A stretch of DNA of 64,000 nt from Bacilli bacterium (GTDB lineage Bacteria > Bacillota_I > Bacilli_A > RF39 > UBA660): assembly GCA_017416535.1 (NCBI GenBank), contig JAFQCG010000003.1, forward strand, positions 62,001 through 126,000, given 5' to 3'. The notes beneath the pieces were generated by a model. The model was not told the origin of the DNA and ran no database searches. It worked only from the letters and a program-made list of their open reading frames with translations. The translations under genes and the position numbers were made by a program. This document shows, piece by piece, positions 53,077 to 63,600 of this stretch (positions are counted from its first letter, which is position 1; the number at the start of each line of letters is the position of its first letter).

Positions 53077-53818
53077 CTTCATTATTTTCTTCTTTTTCAA
53101 TTTCTGATTCAAGTAATTGTTTAAAACTAATTGTTGCTTTAATTTTAAGTTTTCCAACTTCAACTTCTTCATTTTCAGTTTCAGTTTCTTCAGTTTCAAC
53201 TTCTTCAGTATTGTTTACTTGTTCTACTTTGGCTTGTGCAGCATTTAAACCAATTACTGTATCAGCTGCATCATCTTGTTTTTCACCTTCACCCTCAAAC
53301 CATTCAAAGTAAATTCTAATAGTAAATGGTTCAAATGGTTTTTCTTTATTATATAAAACTTGTTCATTAATTGCGTTTTCAATTAATCCATCAACATTAT
53401 TTGTATTATCAATGTCATTTTTATCACCCTCAACACCAGTCTTATCCAAGAATGAATATTGAGTAATCATTAAGTCTGGCATATCCTTATTTAATACTTC
53501 TAATGAAATATTATATCCAAATGATACATTAACATTAGTTGGGTCAACTGCTATATCAAAGTATCCCTTAGAAGAAGGAGCAAAAGTATTAGCCGCAATA
53601 TGCTCATTTTCTATAACTACTGGTTGCAAGTCAATAGACTTAGCTTCACCAGAAGTAATATCTTGAGTATTTACTAATATTTGCCATTTTGCAAATTGTA
53701 CTTCAATATCACCAGTTGTATCTGCAACATATCTAGAATATGTATCACTCATAAAAGCCATTGTTAATGAGAGTGACAGTAATAACAAGATGATTTTAAT
53801 CTTCTTAGATATTGTCAT
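53060..53818 (-). CDS. SipW-signal TasA-like protein, opposite orientation
   Basis: 252 residues, the only leftward gene of the fibre cluster. The signal segment IIMLLLSLSLTMAF-like stretch ends with FMSDTYSRYVADTTGDIEV; TYSRYV and AKWQILVNTQDIT are highly characteristic of SipW-dependent TasA-type proteins (TYARYVS..., VAKWxxxVNG). The body includes KGYFDIAVDPTNVNVSFGYN. The C-terminus is Glu/Thr-rich (NNTEEVETEETETENEEVEV) followed by KLKIKATISF. GGAGG lies eight bases upstream of ATG 53818 on the minus strand. It converges with the 51813 gene and diverges from the transporter at 53998. Confidence 0.83.
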   Translation of the reverse strand: MTISKKIKIILLLLSLSLTMAFMSDTYSRYVADTTGDIEVQFAKWQILVNTQDITSGEAKSIDLQPVVIENEHIAANTFAPSSKGYFDIAVDPTNVNVSFGYNISLEVLNKDMPDLMITQYSFLDKTGVEGDKNDIDNTNNVDGLIENAINEQVLYNKEKPFEPFTIRIYFEWFEGEGEKQDDAADTVIGLNAAQAKVEQVNNTEEVETEETETENEEVEVGKLKIKATISFKQLLESEIEKEENNEGTTTE

Positions 53819-53997
53819 TCGACTTGCCTCCTATCTAATTTTATTATATATTCCTTTACATATATATACAATGACAAATTGTGTAAAAGTATATGTAAAA
53901 TTGTAAAGTGCTGTCAAGATAAAATGTGTCTAATAAGTAATATCAACAAATACAAAGATTTATGGTATAATGAATGTAAAGTAGAGGTGTAAATAAT

Positions 53998-54864
53998 ATG
54001 AAACTAGAAAACACAATATTAATATATAGTATGTTCAACAATTTGGTTATTTCAACAATGAAAATAATAGGAGGAATTATACTAGGCTTAAGTTCCTTAT
54101 TAGCAGATGGTCTTCATACGTTTGTAGACTTTGTAACTGATGTTATTAGTATGATTGGAATAAAATTTTCTAAGAAAAAACCAACAAAACATCATCCGTT
54201 TGGATATGGAAAAATTGAGTACTTAACAAACCTATATATTGGAGTAATTCTACTACTATTAGGTATATTTATTATAGTACATAGTTTTACTACAAAAACA
54301 GTAATACCACCAATTAACTTACTAGGACTATTACTAATAGCTTTAGGCTTAAAACTCGCAGCAATACTAACAATGCACATAGTTGGAGAAAAAATTCATA
54401 GTCAACTATTAATAACATCAGTCGAAGAATCAAAAACAGATTTATATTCAAGTATTGGAGTATTCTTTATCACAATAATATTACAGTTCGCAGATAAACT
54501 TCCAATATTAAAATATATTAATACAATAGGTACAATTTTAATTGGATTATATGTAGTTAAAACAGCAATTGAAATTATGGCACACAATTCAATGTCTCTA
54601 ATAGGAGAAACAACAGAAGATGAAGAAACAACAAATAAAATTAATAAATATTTAAAAGAATTTAAAGATATTGAAGAAACAAAAATTAGGTTAATTAAAT
54701 ATGGTTCATATTATAAATTAGAATTAGGTTTAGATGTAAAGTCAAACATGAGTTTACGTAGAATTACAAACCTAGAAAATAGGGTTAGAAAAGGTATAAT
54801 TAGACACAGATCACTAAATGTAAAGTATGTATCGATTTATGTGACAAATAATTTAGAAAAATAG
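53998..54864 (+). CDS. Cation diffusion facilitator (CDF) family transporter
   Basis: Metal/proton antiporter exporting Zn2+, Mn2+ or similar. 288 residues: six TM helices, with SSLLADGLHTFVDFVTDVIS containing the D...H...D metal site of TM2, KKPTKHHPFGYGKIEYLTNL, the conserved loop, and a cytoplasmic C-terminal domain (~200-288). GAGGTG precedes ATG 53998. A GTGTCTAAT box (53926-53934) lies upstream in the 180-base divergent region. Confidence 0.93.
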   Translation: MKLENTILIYSMFNNLVISTMKIIGGIILGLSSLLADGLHTFVDFVTDVISMIGIKFSKKKPTKHHPFGYGKIEYLTNLYIGVILLLLGIFIIVHSFTTKTVIPPINLLGLLLIALGLKLAAILTMHIVGEKIHSQLLITSVEESKTDLYSSIGVFFITIILQFADKLPILKYINTIGTILIGLYVVKTAIEIMAHNSMSLIGETTEDEETTNKINKYLKEFKDIEETKIRLIKYGSYYKLELGLDVKSNMSLRRITNLENRVRKGIIRHRSLNVKYVSIYVTNNLEK

Positions 54865-54888
54865 ACAAATAAATTTGTCTTTTTTTTA
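54863..54888 (+). terminator. Intrinsic terminator
   Basis: AGACAAAT-AA-ATTTGTCT stem and T run after the transporter. Confidence 0.88.
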
Positions 54889-54953
54889 TTTAAAATAAAC
54901 AATATTTATGATAATATATATTTATAGAATAGAAAGTAGGAAGAGGTAATAAT

Positions 54954-55466
54954 ATGGACTTAAGAGAAGTTAGAGAATTTATTATTGATTCATCAAAATT
55001 AATAATTACCGTTGTTGCTGTAATAATTTTTATTATGTATATCGCAACACTTCAACAAATAGTAGGTTCATCCATGTCTCCAACATATGAAAGTAGAGAT
55101 ATAGTTATACTAAATAAGTTTAAGTATCATTTCTTTGATATAAAACGATTTGATGTTATTTCCTTTGAATATGATAGTACTAAATACTTAATAAAAAGAG
55201 TAATTGGTCTACCAGGAGATAAGATTGAATATAAAGATAATGTATTATACGTCAATGGCGAGAAAATAAAAGAAGATTTCTTGAATAAGAATATCAAGAC
55301 AGAAAACTTCTCACTAGCAAGCCTAGGGTATCAAAAAATACCAAAAGATATGTATTTAGTGCTAGGAGATAATAGAGAAGATTCCCTTGATAGTAGAGAA
55401 ATAGGACTAGTAAAGAAAAAGGACATTTTAGGAAAAGTAAGCCTAAAAATATGGCCAATTTTATAA
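54954..55466 (+). CDS. lepB: Signal peptidase I (Ser-Lys type)
   Basis: 170 residues, one N-terminal TM (IITVVAVIIFIMYIATL) and an external catalytic domain. QIVGSSMSPTYESRDIVIL has the catalytic Ser (residue 40), KYLIKRVIGLPGDKIE the Lys (residue 81), and LVLGDNREDSLDSREIG the conserved GDN..S.DSR box. This is the prokaryotic Ser/Lys type, in contrast to the Ser/His SipW-type enzymes upstream. It can process ordinary secretory signals such as those of the large proteins at 55.6 and 60.7 kb. AGAGGT precedes ATG 54954. Confidence 0.95.
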   Translation: MDLREVREFIIDSSKLIITVVAVIIFIMYIATLQQIVGSSMSPTYESRDIVILNKFKYHFFDIKRFDVISFEYDSTKYLIKRVIGLPGDKIEYKDNVLYVNGEKIKEDFLNKNIKTENFSLASLGYQKIPKDMYLVLGDNREDSLDSREIGLVKKKDILGKVSLKIWPIL

Positions 55467-55469
55467 AAT

Positions 55470-55493
55470 CGTTACGTAAAGTAGCGCTTTTTT
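55470..55493 (+). terminator. Intrinsic terminator
   Basis: CGTTAC-GTAAA-GTAGCG stem (one G-T pair) and CTTTTTT after lepB. Confidence 0.75.
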
Positions 55494-55535
55494 AAACTTT
55501 TAGTACAAATATTCGAGTAAAATCGACAAAAATGA

Positions 55536-55564
55536 TTGAATTTTTTCGCACTTTGATCTATAAT
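55536..55564 (+). promoter_or_regulatory. Promoter of the 1456-residue surface protein gene
   Basis: TTGAAT (55536-55541) and TATAAT (55559-55564), 17-base spacing. Confidence 0.7.
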
Positions 55565-55571
55565 ATAAACC

Positions 55572-55598
55572 AATTCCAAGTCTATTGTGTTTGGAATT
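55572..55598 (+). other. Leader hairpin AATTCCAA / TTGGAATT
   Basis: Eight-base perfect inverted repeat just after the expected transcription start, 60 bases upstream of the gene. No T run follows, so it may stabilise the mRNA rather than terminate. Confidence 0.5.
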
Positions 55599-55657
55599 AA
55601 ATATGTGTTGTTTCGTCAATAACAAAGATAATTGACAAAAAAATAGGAGGGTCGAAT

Positions 55658-58600
55658 ATGGAAGGAAAGAAAAGATACGTTGCCATAGTTCTATTTTTAT
55701 TAATAGGATTAACGTTATTTACCTTCGCGAATCCAGTGGAAGAGGAAAAGGGTTCAAAAGGGAATGGTTCAAATAAACCAGAAGTTTCTGATAAAGACAC
55801 AACTGATGGAACTTTAGGTTCATTAGAGAACCAACAACAAAATCCAACTCAAGTACTTAACCAAGTTGCTGAAGATACTTCATATGAAGATGCATTAGCT
55901 GCAGTAGAAAGAGCTGAAGCATCACTTGAAGAACTTGATGTTGAAGAAGCACGTGACTTAATAGAACAAGTTACAAATCAAAATCAAAAAGACGAATTAA
56001 CAGAAAGAGTAGATATCGTTGAAGAAGCAATCGAAGCTATCAAACTAGTTGAAGAATTAGAAAAGATGGTAGAAGATGCTGAAGAAAGAGAAGATATCTT
56101 ATCATCTGTTGATTATCGTACAGATAAAGAAATAATTGAAAAGGTAGAAGCTTTAAGAAATGAAGAAGTTCAAGAAAGTTTACAAGATCGTCTACAAATC
56201 TTAAGCAGAATACTTGATGACAACACAGCACCAACTTACGAAGGTGTAGAAGATGGCGAAACAACTAAGGAAGACGTTTCAATTACATATAGTGATACTG
56301 ATGAAGAAACAAATACAGAAAATGAAGTAACTGTTAAAGTAACACTAAATGGAGAAGAAATTGAATTCCAAGATAAGTTTACTGAAGAAGGTGACTATGT
56401 AGTAACACTTACAGATGAAGCTTTCAATGAAACAAAAATCACATTCACAATAGATAAAACAGCTGCTAAGTATCATGCAGTTAATGCAAACGTTAATGGA
56501 TATAAGAATAATGTAAAAACACAATATGCTAAAAATGGAAATACAATTACAGCATATATTTCAATGAATGAAGAATTAGATCATAATCCAACATTCAAAT
56601 TCTACATTAATGGTAAAAAAGTACAAGAAGTAGCTAAAGAAGATGTAATTGCATCAATTGGAAGCAATACAGAATACCCATATGTATATACTGCTAAATT
56701 AAAAATTGATGAAAACGTAGAAGCAGAAGATGGTTTAATTACATTTAAAGTTGTAGACATAGTTGATAAAGCTGGAAACAAATCAGACGATATCACAAAA
56801 ATGACTCCAACAGGAAAAACACTTAACTTAGATAGAACTGCTGCAAAAGCAAAATATGTAGCTATTCTTTCAAAAGGAAACAACTATCTTTATGCTAAAA
56901 ACGGAGATACAATCAGATTCTTAGTTGCATTTAACGAAGAAGTACAAATTCCAAGTAACTACAAGGATGGTTCATTCATTTTAGAAATCAATGGACAAAA
57001 AGTTCACTTTATGAGATCTCAAGGTGCTGGATATGAATATATCGCAGAATACAAGATTCCAGAAAATGAAGCAAACCTAGCTGAAGGTGAACTAACATTT
57101 GCAATCAGTGGATACACAGATATAAATGGAAATGTAGGAGAAGTTCTAACAGAAGCTACACATGGAACTTACAATAAAGTTATTTATGATAGAACTAAAA
57201 ATATGGTAACATTTACGACATTATCAACAGATAATAGTTATGTAGATGGAAATGTATACTATGTTAAAAATGGTAATACAATTACATTCAGAATGGGTGT
57301 AAGAGAAAAATTTGCAACTGCTCCAGTTGTAACAATTGGTGGTATGAATGTTGAATTAGAATATGTTAAATATTTCTCACAACCAAACCATCATGAATAC
57401 AAAGGAACAGTTACAATTCCAACTGATGAAAAAGATTTAGCAGAAGGAACATTACCAATTGCAATTTCTAATATTACAGACTTAGCTGGAAACCAAGGAT
57501 TTATATACAATTATCCAAAAAGTGCTCCAGTTGAATCAGTTAATAAGAAAGAAACAACAAATCATAAATCAGTAGTATATGACAAAACTGAAAACTTTGT
57601 TGTATCTACATCATTCTCTACTTCAAGAAAATTAGTAGATAATAATGTATACTATGTAACATACGGAGATACAGTTACATTAACAATTGGAACAAAAGAA
57701 AAATTCTCTGCAAAACCAAATGTATTAATTGGTGGTAAAGAAGTAACATTATCTAATCCAAAATACTTTGTTGCAGAAGACAGATATCAATATACTGCAA
57801 CACTAAAAGTTGATGAAACAACTGAATTAGTTGATGGAAAAGTTCCATTTGAAATTTCAAATGTAACTGATATGGTAGGAAATGAAGGTTTCCGTTATCA
57901 ATATCCAAAGAGTAAACCAGTAACAAATGTTAAAAAGAATGTTACAACAAATGGTAGAAGTGTATATGTTGATGTTGTTGGACCAGAAGTAACTCCAAAT
58001 TACAGTGAAAAAACAGTTGAAGAAGATTCAGCTGATGAATTCACTGATTACCCAACATTTACAGTTACTGATAACTCTGGATTAACAGTTTCACAAGAAC
58101 TTATATCTGGAGAAGTTAATATTCATAAAGTAGGAACTTATAGATTAGTATATAGATTTACTGATCAATTAGGAAACTACACTGATGTTAAAGTAAAAGT
58201 TAATGTAGTTGATACAACAGCACCAGTAATAAGTGGAATAACAAACGGAGCATACTATAATACTCACGATACTCATGCTATTCCAACAGCAACAGATAAA
58301 AATGGAGCAGTAATGTTCATAAGAACTGAATTAGGCGATTTAAAACTTACTTCTTTCTTAAAGAAAGAAAAAGAAATTAAATTAGTTGGTACATATAAAA
58401 TATGGGCAGTAGATAAATATGGTAATAAATCAGAAGAAGTTACTATTCATGTAGACCCATATGCACCAAAAGTATTAGTACTTGATAGATTAGAAAATGT
58501 ATCAGGAGCATACTTACCAATTAAGCCAGTTATCTTAGAACATAACTTAGATAAAATTGTTCTTAAACTAAATGGACAAGAAATTCCATATGAAAAAGGA

Positions 58601-60028
58601 CAACAATTAACTAAAGATGGTAACTATGAAATGTTAGTTACTGATAAAGCTGGAAATGAAACAAAAGTAACATTCACAATGGATAGTGTTGCACCAACAA
58701 TGATGATTAGCCCATTATCACTAGGAGTGGTAGATGAACTAGACATCAACAAAATAAACAGCATTGGTGGAGATATTATCTTAAGTGAAGATGCTGAATT
58801 CCAATTATTAAAAGCTAACAAGAATGTAACAATTCTAGACAAAAATATTCCTATCTACGAATATGTAAAACTTCCAGAAGACGGAATCGTTGATGAAGAA
58901 GGACAATACATTTTAGTAGCATATGATAAAGCATATAATGTAACAGCAGCTAAATTTACAGTTGATAGAACAGCTCCAGTAGTAACTGGTGTTGAAGATG
59001 GTAAATACTACAATACTGATGTAACAATCAATATTGAAGAAGCTAACTTAAATGAAGTAATGATTTTAGGAACTACATTATATAAAAATAATTTACCAGT
59101 AGAATTCAAAAACGGTGATACAATCACTGCTGATGGAAACTATAAATTAGTAGCAAAAGATACAGCTGGAAATGAAGCTGACCCAGTAACATTCGTTATT
59201 GATAAGACAGCACCAGTTATCGAAGTTCCAGTAGAAAAAGAAGTTCTACAAGGAACAACACCAGTATCTGTAGTTGCTAAAGTAACAGATAAAAACGTTG
59301 ATTCTAAAAATTTAGTTCCAAACGTTACAAAAATTGTTGACGGAGTAGAAACAGATTTAGGATTACAAGAAACAATTGATGTTACAACTAACGGAGTAAC
59401 ATACAAATTATTCTATACAGTTACAGATAAAGCTGGAAATACAACTTCAGTAGAATTAACAACAACAGTAGTTAATATTACATACGAAGTAAGATTCAAT
59501 CAAACAACATATGAAGTATCATATAATGGACAAGTTCATAACGTTCCAAAAGATGCTAAATTCATCATGATTAAAGATGGTGTTGAATCAGAAGTAACAG
59601 ATGCAGTAATTAATTATTCATCTGAAACAGAAATGAAAAACGCTGGAGAATATACAATTAAAGCTGAATTAAACGGATATAGCACAACTGCTACATACAA
59701 AATTAAGAAAGCTAAAATTGATGTTGTATTCCCATCAAAAAAACTTACTAAAGGTACAACTTTAGCAAGTTTAATCGATGAACTTTCAGTAACTGGAAAC
59801 TACGAACAAGAAAATATTTTAAACTATACATTATTCAATAATAATAAATTAAAAAATGTTGACATAGTAGAAGAAGTAACATACGTAAAAAAAGTACCAT
59901 TCCTTGGTAATATTACTGTACCAGTTACATATACTATGACAGTAACATTAAAGGATGAATATAAAAATAATTATGAATTAAATGGTTTAAATGATTTCGT
60001 AAAAATATTTGATACTGAACAAGAATAA
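55658..60028 (+). CDS. Giant secreted protein with helical stalk and Ig-like/MBG repeats
   Basis: 1456 residues. Signal peptide KKRYVAIVLFLLIGLTLFTFA. Residues ~65-190 are helical (ALAAVERAEASLEELDVEEA), like the paired-helix modules of Firmicutes surface proteins. Then follow bacterial Ig-like units: three repeats of ~115 residues with VYYVKNGNTITFRMGVREKF and VTIGG, and VDTTAPVISGITNGAYYNT-type units (DUF5011/Ig-like). An MBG-like domain (EVRFNQTTYEVSYNGQVHNV) closes it. The C-terminus (LNDFVKIFDTEQE) carries no LPXTG, SLH or TM anchor, so retention is unexplained. AGGAGGGTC precedes ATG 55658, as in the paralogue at 60693. Probable adhesin or matrix protein. Confidence 0.85.
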   Translation: MEGKKRYVAIVLFLLIGLTLFTFANPVEEEKGSKGNGSNKPEVSDKDTTDGTLGSLENQQQNPTQVLNQVAEDTSYEDALAAVERAEASLEELDVEEARDLIEQVTNQNQKDELTERVDIVEEAIEAIKLVEELEKMVEDAEEREDILSSVDYRTDKEIIEKVEALRNEEVQESLQDRLQILSRILDDNTAPTYEGVEDGETTKEDVSITYSDTDEETNTENEVTVKVTLNGEEIEFQDKFTEEGDYVVTLTDEAFNETKITFTIDKTAAKYHAVNANVNGYKNNVKTQYAKNGNTITAYISMNEELDHNPTFKFYINGKKVQEVAKEDVIASIGSNTEYPYVYTAKLKIDENVEAEDGLITFKVVDIVDKAGNKSDDITKMTPTGKTLNLDRTAAKAKYVAILSKGNNYLYAKNGDTIRFLVAFNEEVQIPSNYKDGSFILEINGQKVHFMRSQGAGYEYIAEYKIPENEANLAEGELTFAISGYTDINGNVGEVLTEATHGTYNKVIYDRTKNMVTFTTLSTDNSYVDGNVYYVKNGNTITFRMGVREKFATAPVVTIGGMNVELEYVKYFSQPNHHEYKGTVTIPTDEKDLAEGTLPIAISNITDLAGNQGFIYNYPKSAPVESVNKKETTNHKSVVYDKTENFVVSTSFSTSRKLVDNNVYYVTYGDTVTLTIGTKEKFSAKPNVLIGGKEVTLSNPKYFVAEDRYQYTATLKVDETTELVDGKVPFEISNVTDMVGNEGFRYQYPKSKPVTNVKKNVTTNGRSVYVDVVGPEVTPNYSEKTVEEDSADEFTDYPTFTVTDNSGLTVSQELISGEVNIHKVGTYRLVYRFTDQLGNYTDVKVKVNVVDTTAPVISGITNGAYYNTHDTHAIPTATDKNGAVMFIRTELGDLKLTSFLKKEKEIKLVGTYKIWAVDKYGNKSEEVTIHVDPYAPKVLVLDRLENVSGAYLPIKPVILEHNLDKIVLKLNGQEIPYEKGQQLTKDGNYEMLVTDKAGNETKVTFTMDSVAPTMMISPLSLGVVDELDINKINSIGGDIILSEDAEFQLLKANKNVTILDKNIPIYEYVKLPEDGIVDEEGQYILVAYDKAYNVTAAKFTVDRTAPVVTGVEDGKYYNTDVTINIEEANLNEVMILGTTLYKNNLPVEFKNGDTITADGNYKLVAKDTAGNEADPVTFVIDKTAPVIEVPVEKEVLQGTTPVSVVAKVTDKNVDSKNLVPNVTKIVDGVETDLGLQETIDVTTNGVTYKLFYTVTDKAGNTTSVELTTTVVNITYEVRFNQTTYEVSYNGQVHNVPKDAKFIMIKDGVESEVTDAVINYSSETEMKNAGEYTIKAELNGYSTTATYKIKKAKIDVVFPSKKLTKGTTLASLIDELSVTGNYEQENILNYTLFNNNKLKNVDIVEEVTYVKKVPFLGNITVPVTYTMTVTLKDEYKNNYELNGLNDFVKIFDTEQE

Positions 60029-60032
60029 TAAA

Positions 60033-60060
60033 AAAAGAAGAGAGAAATCTCTTCTTTTCT
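60033..60060 (+). terminator. Intrinsic terminator
   Basis: AGAAGAGA-GAAA-TCTCTTCT stem followed by T-rich sequence. Confidence 0.88.
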
Positions 60061-60113
60061 TTTATATAAATATATGCTAAAATGTTTATGTAAGATAAAG
60101 GAGTGTGGCGCCT

Positions 60114-60509
60114 GTGGCATACATGAAATTAAAAGAACTAACAAAATACTTTGATTTTAAACATGAAATGGATGTAAGAGATTTACCATTCTATGCAATG
60201 GAATATATTAATCAAGGAGAAAAAATATTATTAGCATATAAAACTGCAAGAGATCACGCTGTATTTACTGACCAGACAATGATTCTTTTTGATAGAGATA
60301 TAATGGGAACATACAAAAAAATTCATATAGTTCCATATCCATCAATTTCAACAAGTGCAATTTGTTTTAAACCAGGAAAAGCAGAATTATTATTATCATT
60401 AGATAGTGGATATCAAATAAGATTAGTATTCGTAAATATGAATCATGAAAAGAAAGAACATTTAAAAGTAGCATATAAAGCTATGATGAAAAAATCAGTA
60501 AAAGCCTAA
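60114..60509 (+). CDS. PH-like domain protein (YvbH/bPH-like)
   Basis: About 131 residues, soluble. EYINQGEKILLAYKTARDHA followed by VFTDQTMILFDRD and YKKIHIVPYPSISTSAICF matches the bacterial PH-like (YvbH/PF08000) pattern of beta strands and a C-terminal helix. The role is probably protein or lipid contact; function unknown in Bacteria. Start: GTG 60114 is ten bases after AAAGGAG; GTG 60105 and ATG 60123 are alternatives. Sits between two related giant surface genes without obvious functional link. Confidence 0.75.
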   Translation: MAYMKLKELTKYFDFKHEMDVRDLPFYAMEYINQGEKILLAYKTARDHAVFTDQTMILFDRDIMGTYKKIHIVPYPSISTSAICFKPGKAELLLSLDSGYQIRLVFVNMNHEKKEHLKVAYKAMMKKSVKA

Positions 60510-60522
60510 GTATAGGCTTTTT
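60499..60522 (+). terminator. Intrinsic terminator
   Basis: AAAGCCTA-AGTA-TAGGCTTT stem overlapping the stop of the PH-like gene, with T run. Confidence 0.85.
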
Positions 60523-60582
60523 ATTTTGCGTTTTTTACATAAAAAGTGTCAAAAAAAGTAAATTTTTTGCATAAATTAACTA

Positions 60583-60611
60583 TTGAAAGCAAAAAATACT
60601 TGCGCTATAAT
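60583..60611 (+). promoter_or_regulatory. Promoter of the second giant surface protein gene
   Basis: TTGAAA (60583-60588) and TATAAT (60606-60611), 17-base spacing, 81 bases before the gene; the leader contains ATACA/TGTAT inverted repeat. Confidence 0.75.
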
Positions 60612-60692
60612 ATATATAGAATCATAGAGTGGTTCGGTAGGTAGTATACATTGTTTGTATGGCAAAAAAACATAATATAGGAGGGTCAGAAA

Positions 60693-63600
60693 ATGCAAAT
60701 AAAGAAAAGATATTTTGTTATTGCCCTAGTATTATTACTAGGACTAACAACATTCTCTTTTGCGAATCCTAAAGAAGAAATGGGTTCAAGAAAGACTGCC
60801 AAAGGTATCTCTGAAACAGTTACCAATGACATAAAAGAAAATAATAGTTATTCTGAAGCATTAGAAGCGGTAGAAGAGGCAGAAGAAAATCCAACTGAAG
60901 AAACAGTTGAAACTGCAAGAAATGAAATAAGAAATGCAAATGATGCAACAGAAGAACAAGTACAAAATCTACAACAAAGAGTGGATGTTGTTGAAGAAAC
61001 AATTGATGTTGCTGCATTAGTTAAAGAAGTAGAAGTGTTAGCTGAAGTAAAAGAAACAAGAGAACAAGCTAAATCTAAATATCCAAATGCAGAAACAGAA
61101 GTAAATAAGTTAGATGAAGGAGAAGTAAAAAACAATTTAGAAAATCGTCTAGCAAAAGTATCAAGATTACTAAATGATACAAATGCTCCTGAAGTTACAG
61201 GTATAGATGAAAATGTGCCAACAAACAAAAATGAAATAATTTATGTAAAAGATGAATTCTTAGCATCAGTAATAATTGATGAAACTGAATATACAGACTT
61301 TATTGTAGAAGGTGATATTCTAAAATTTGAAAAGAAAGTTACAACAGAGGGAACTCATACTGTAACAGCAAAAGATAAATTAGGAAACACAACTACTAAG
61401 ACATTTATGATTGATAAAACAGAAGCTAAGAAAAATGCAGTAAATGCAAATGTTAATGGATATGATAATAAGGTAAATGAGCAATATGCAACTAACGGAA
61501 AAAAAGTAACAGCATATATTACTCTTACTGAAGAACTAAGAGAAAATCCAACATTTACATTTTATGCAAATGGAAAAGAAATAAAAAAGGTTAAAGACGA
61601 AGTAGTTGCAAGTGCTTCAACAAATGCTAAATATCCATATAAATATACTGCAGTACTAGAAATCAACGAAGAACTAGCAGCAGAAGATGGAGAATTAACA
61701 TATACAGTAACTAATATGTATGATGTAGCAGGAAATCAAACACCTGATATTACAAAACTATCAGTAACAGGAAAAGTTCTTAAATTAGATAGAACTCCAA
61801 ACAGAGTAACATTCACAACTATTTCAACTGATAATAAAAACGTAGAAGGAAAAGTATATTATGTAACTGAAGGAGATACTATAACATTCAGAATGGGTGT
61901 AAGAGAGAAATTCTCAGTTAATCCAACAATTACAATTGGTGGTAAAGAAGTAACATTAGAATATGTTAAATACTTCCCATCACCAAATCATCATGAATAT
62001 AGAGGAACTATAAAACTTGATGATACATTTAAAGATGGAAATCTAAATATAATAATTACTGGTTCAAAAGACATAGCAGGTAATACTGGTTTCTACTACC
62101 AAACAAATGGTAAGAAAGTATTAGAAACAATTACAACAAAAGAAACAACTAATGGAAAATCATTAGTATATGATAATACAGCACCATCAACTACATACGT
62201 TATGATATTATCAAAAGGTGCTAATCATAAATATGCGACTAATGGAGATACAATTAGATTTTTAGTTAGATTTACTGAAGAAGTAGTATTATCTGACGAA
62301 TTCGCAGTAACATTCAATAACGTGACTAAACCACTGGTTCGTTCTGGTGATAAAGCTCAAATCGAATATATTGCAGAGTTCAAAATTTCTAAAGAAGAAA
62401 AGAACCTAGCTGAAGGACCATTAACTTTTGAAGTTAAAGGATTCAAAGATAAATTAGGAAACGCATCAAATCAAGTAGTAACAACTACAAATCACTATAA
62501 ATATAATGAAGTAACATATGACAGAACTGCTCCAGTATTTGTAGAAGAAACTGGATATAACGAAAATGGAATTAATCCATATATTAAATTAGCTGATAAA
62601 AATGATATTTCATTTAAAGTATACAGAAAAGGTACAGAAAAACCAATTCATGAATTTGATAGTACAACAGTAGGTAAATCATTCAAAATAGGATGGCATG
62701 GTGGTGGATTCTACACTATCGTAGCAACAGATGCTGCAGGGAATACAACTTCAAAAGAATTTGAAGTATATCATGTAATTGATTCTATAGATGATTTAAA
62801 GAATGTATTTAAAAATGGCGGTAAGGCTATTTTAACAAAAAATATAACATTAGATACTGCAGTAGAAGTTGCAGAAGGTAAAAAATTAGAAATTGACCTT
62901 AATGGATATGAATTAAAAATTTCTAATCCTGAAAAATCATCAACACGATTAATCAATAATAAAGGAGATTTATCAATTAAAAATGGTAGTTTAATTAACG
63001 AAAAAATCCATGCATATGGAATTGTTGATAACTATGGAACATTAACTATTGATAATGTTGAATTTCGCGACAATGGTTCATTTGATGGATCAACAATTAA
63101 AAATCGTAATGGTAAAGTTAAAATTACAAATTCAAAATTTAATATTATATCATCAGTAGGATATAAGACAGATGAGAAAGAAAAAAATGTTAAATTTGGA
63201 AATGCAGCAGTATGGAGTGACGGAGAATTAGTAATTAAAAACACTAATATCAATAGTGACTCAGAACGTGCATATTCATTAATAGTTAATAGTGGTAAAT
63301 CAACAATTGAAAATGTAAATGCAAAAGGAAAACACGGAGGTTTAGCTGTCACTGGTGGAACAGTCACAATAAATGACATGAAGTATGAAAGTGATGTTCA
63401 CTATGGAATCTATGTTTCTAATAAATCTGAAGCAAACGTTACAATTAATGGCGGAAAATTTATTGGACAACTTCAAGGATTATTAGTTTATAACGAATAT
63501 GATAAAGCAGATGTTAAAGTAACAGTTAATGGAGGAACTTTCTCAAGTAAAACTGGTAAAGAAGCTGCTAAAGTTTCTAAAGGAAATAAAGAATTAACTC

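Noticed and set aside
53034-53312. Rightward open frame opposite the leftward SipW-signal gene
   Set aside because: It is a Ser-rich antisense shadow of the Glu/Thr-rich tail of the real gene, without ribosome site.
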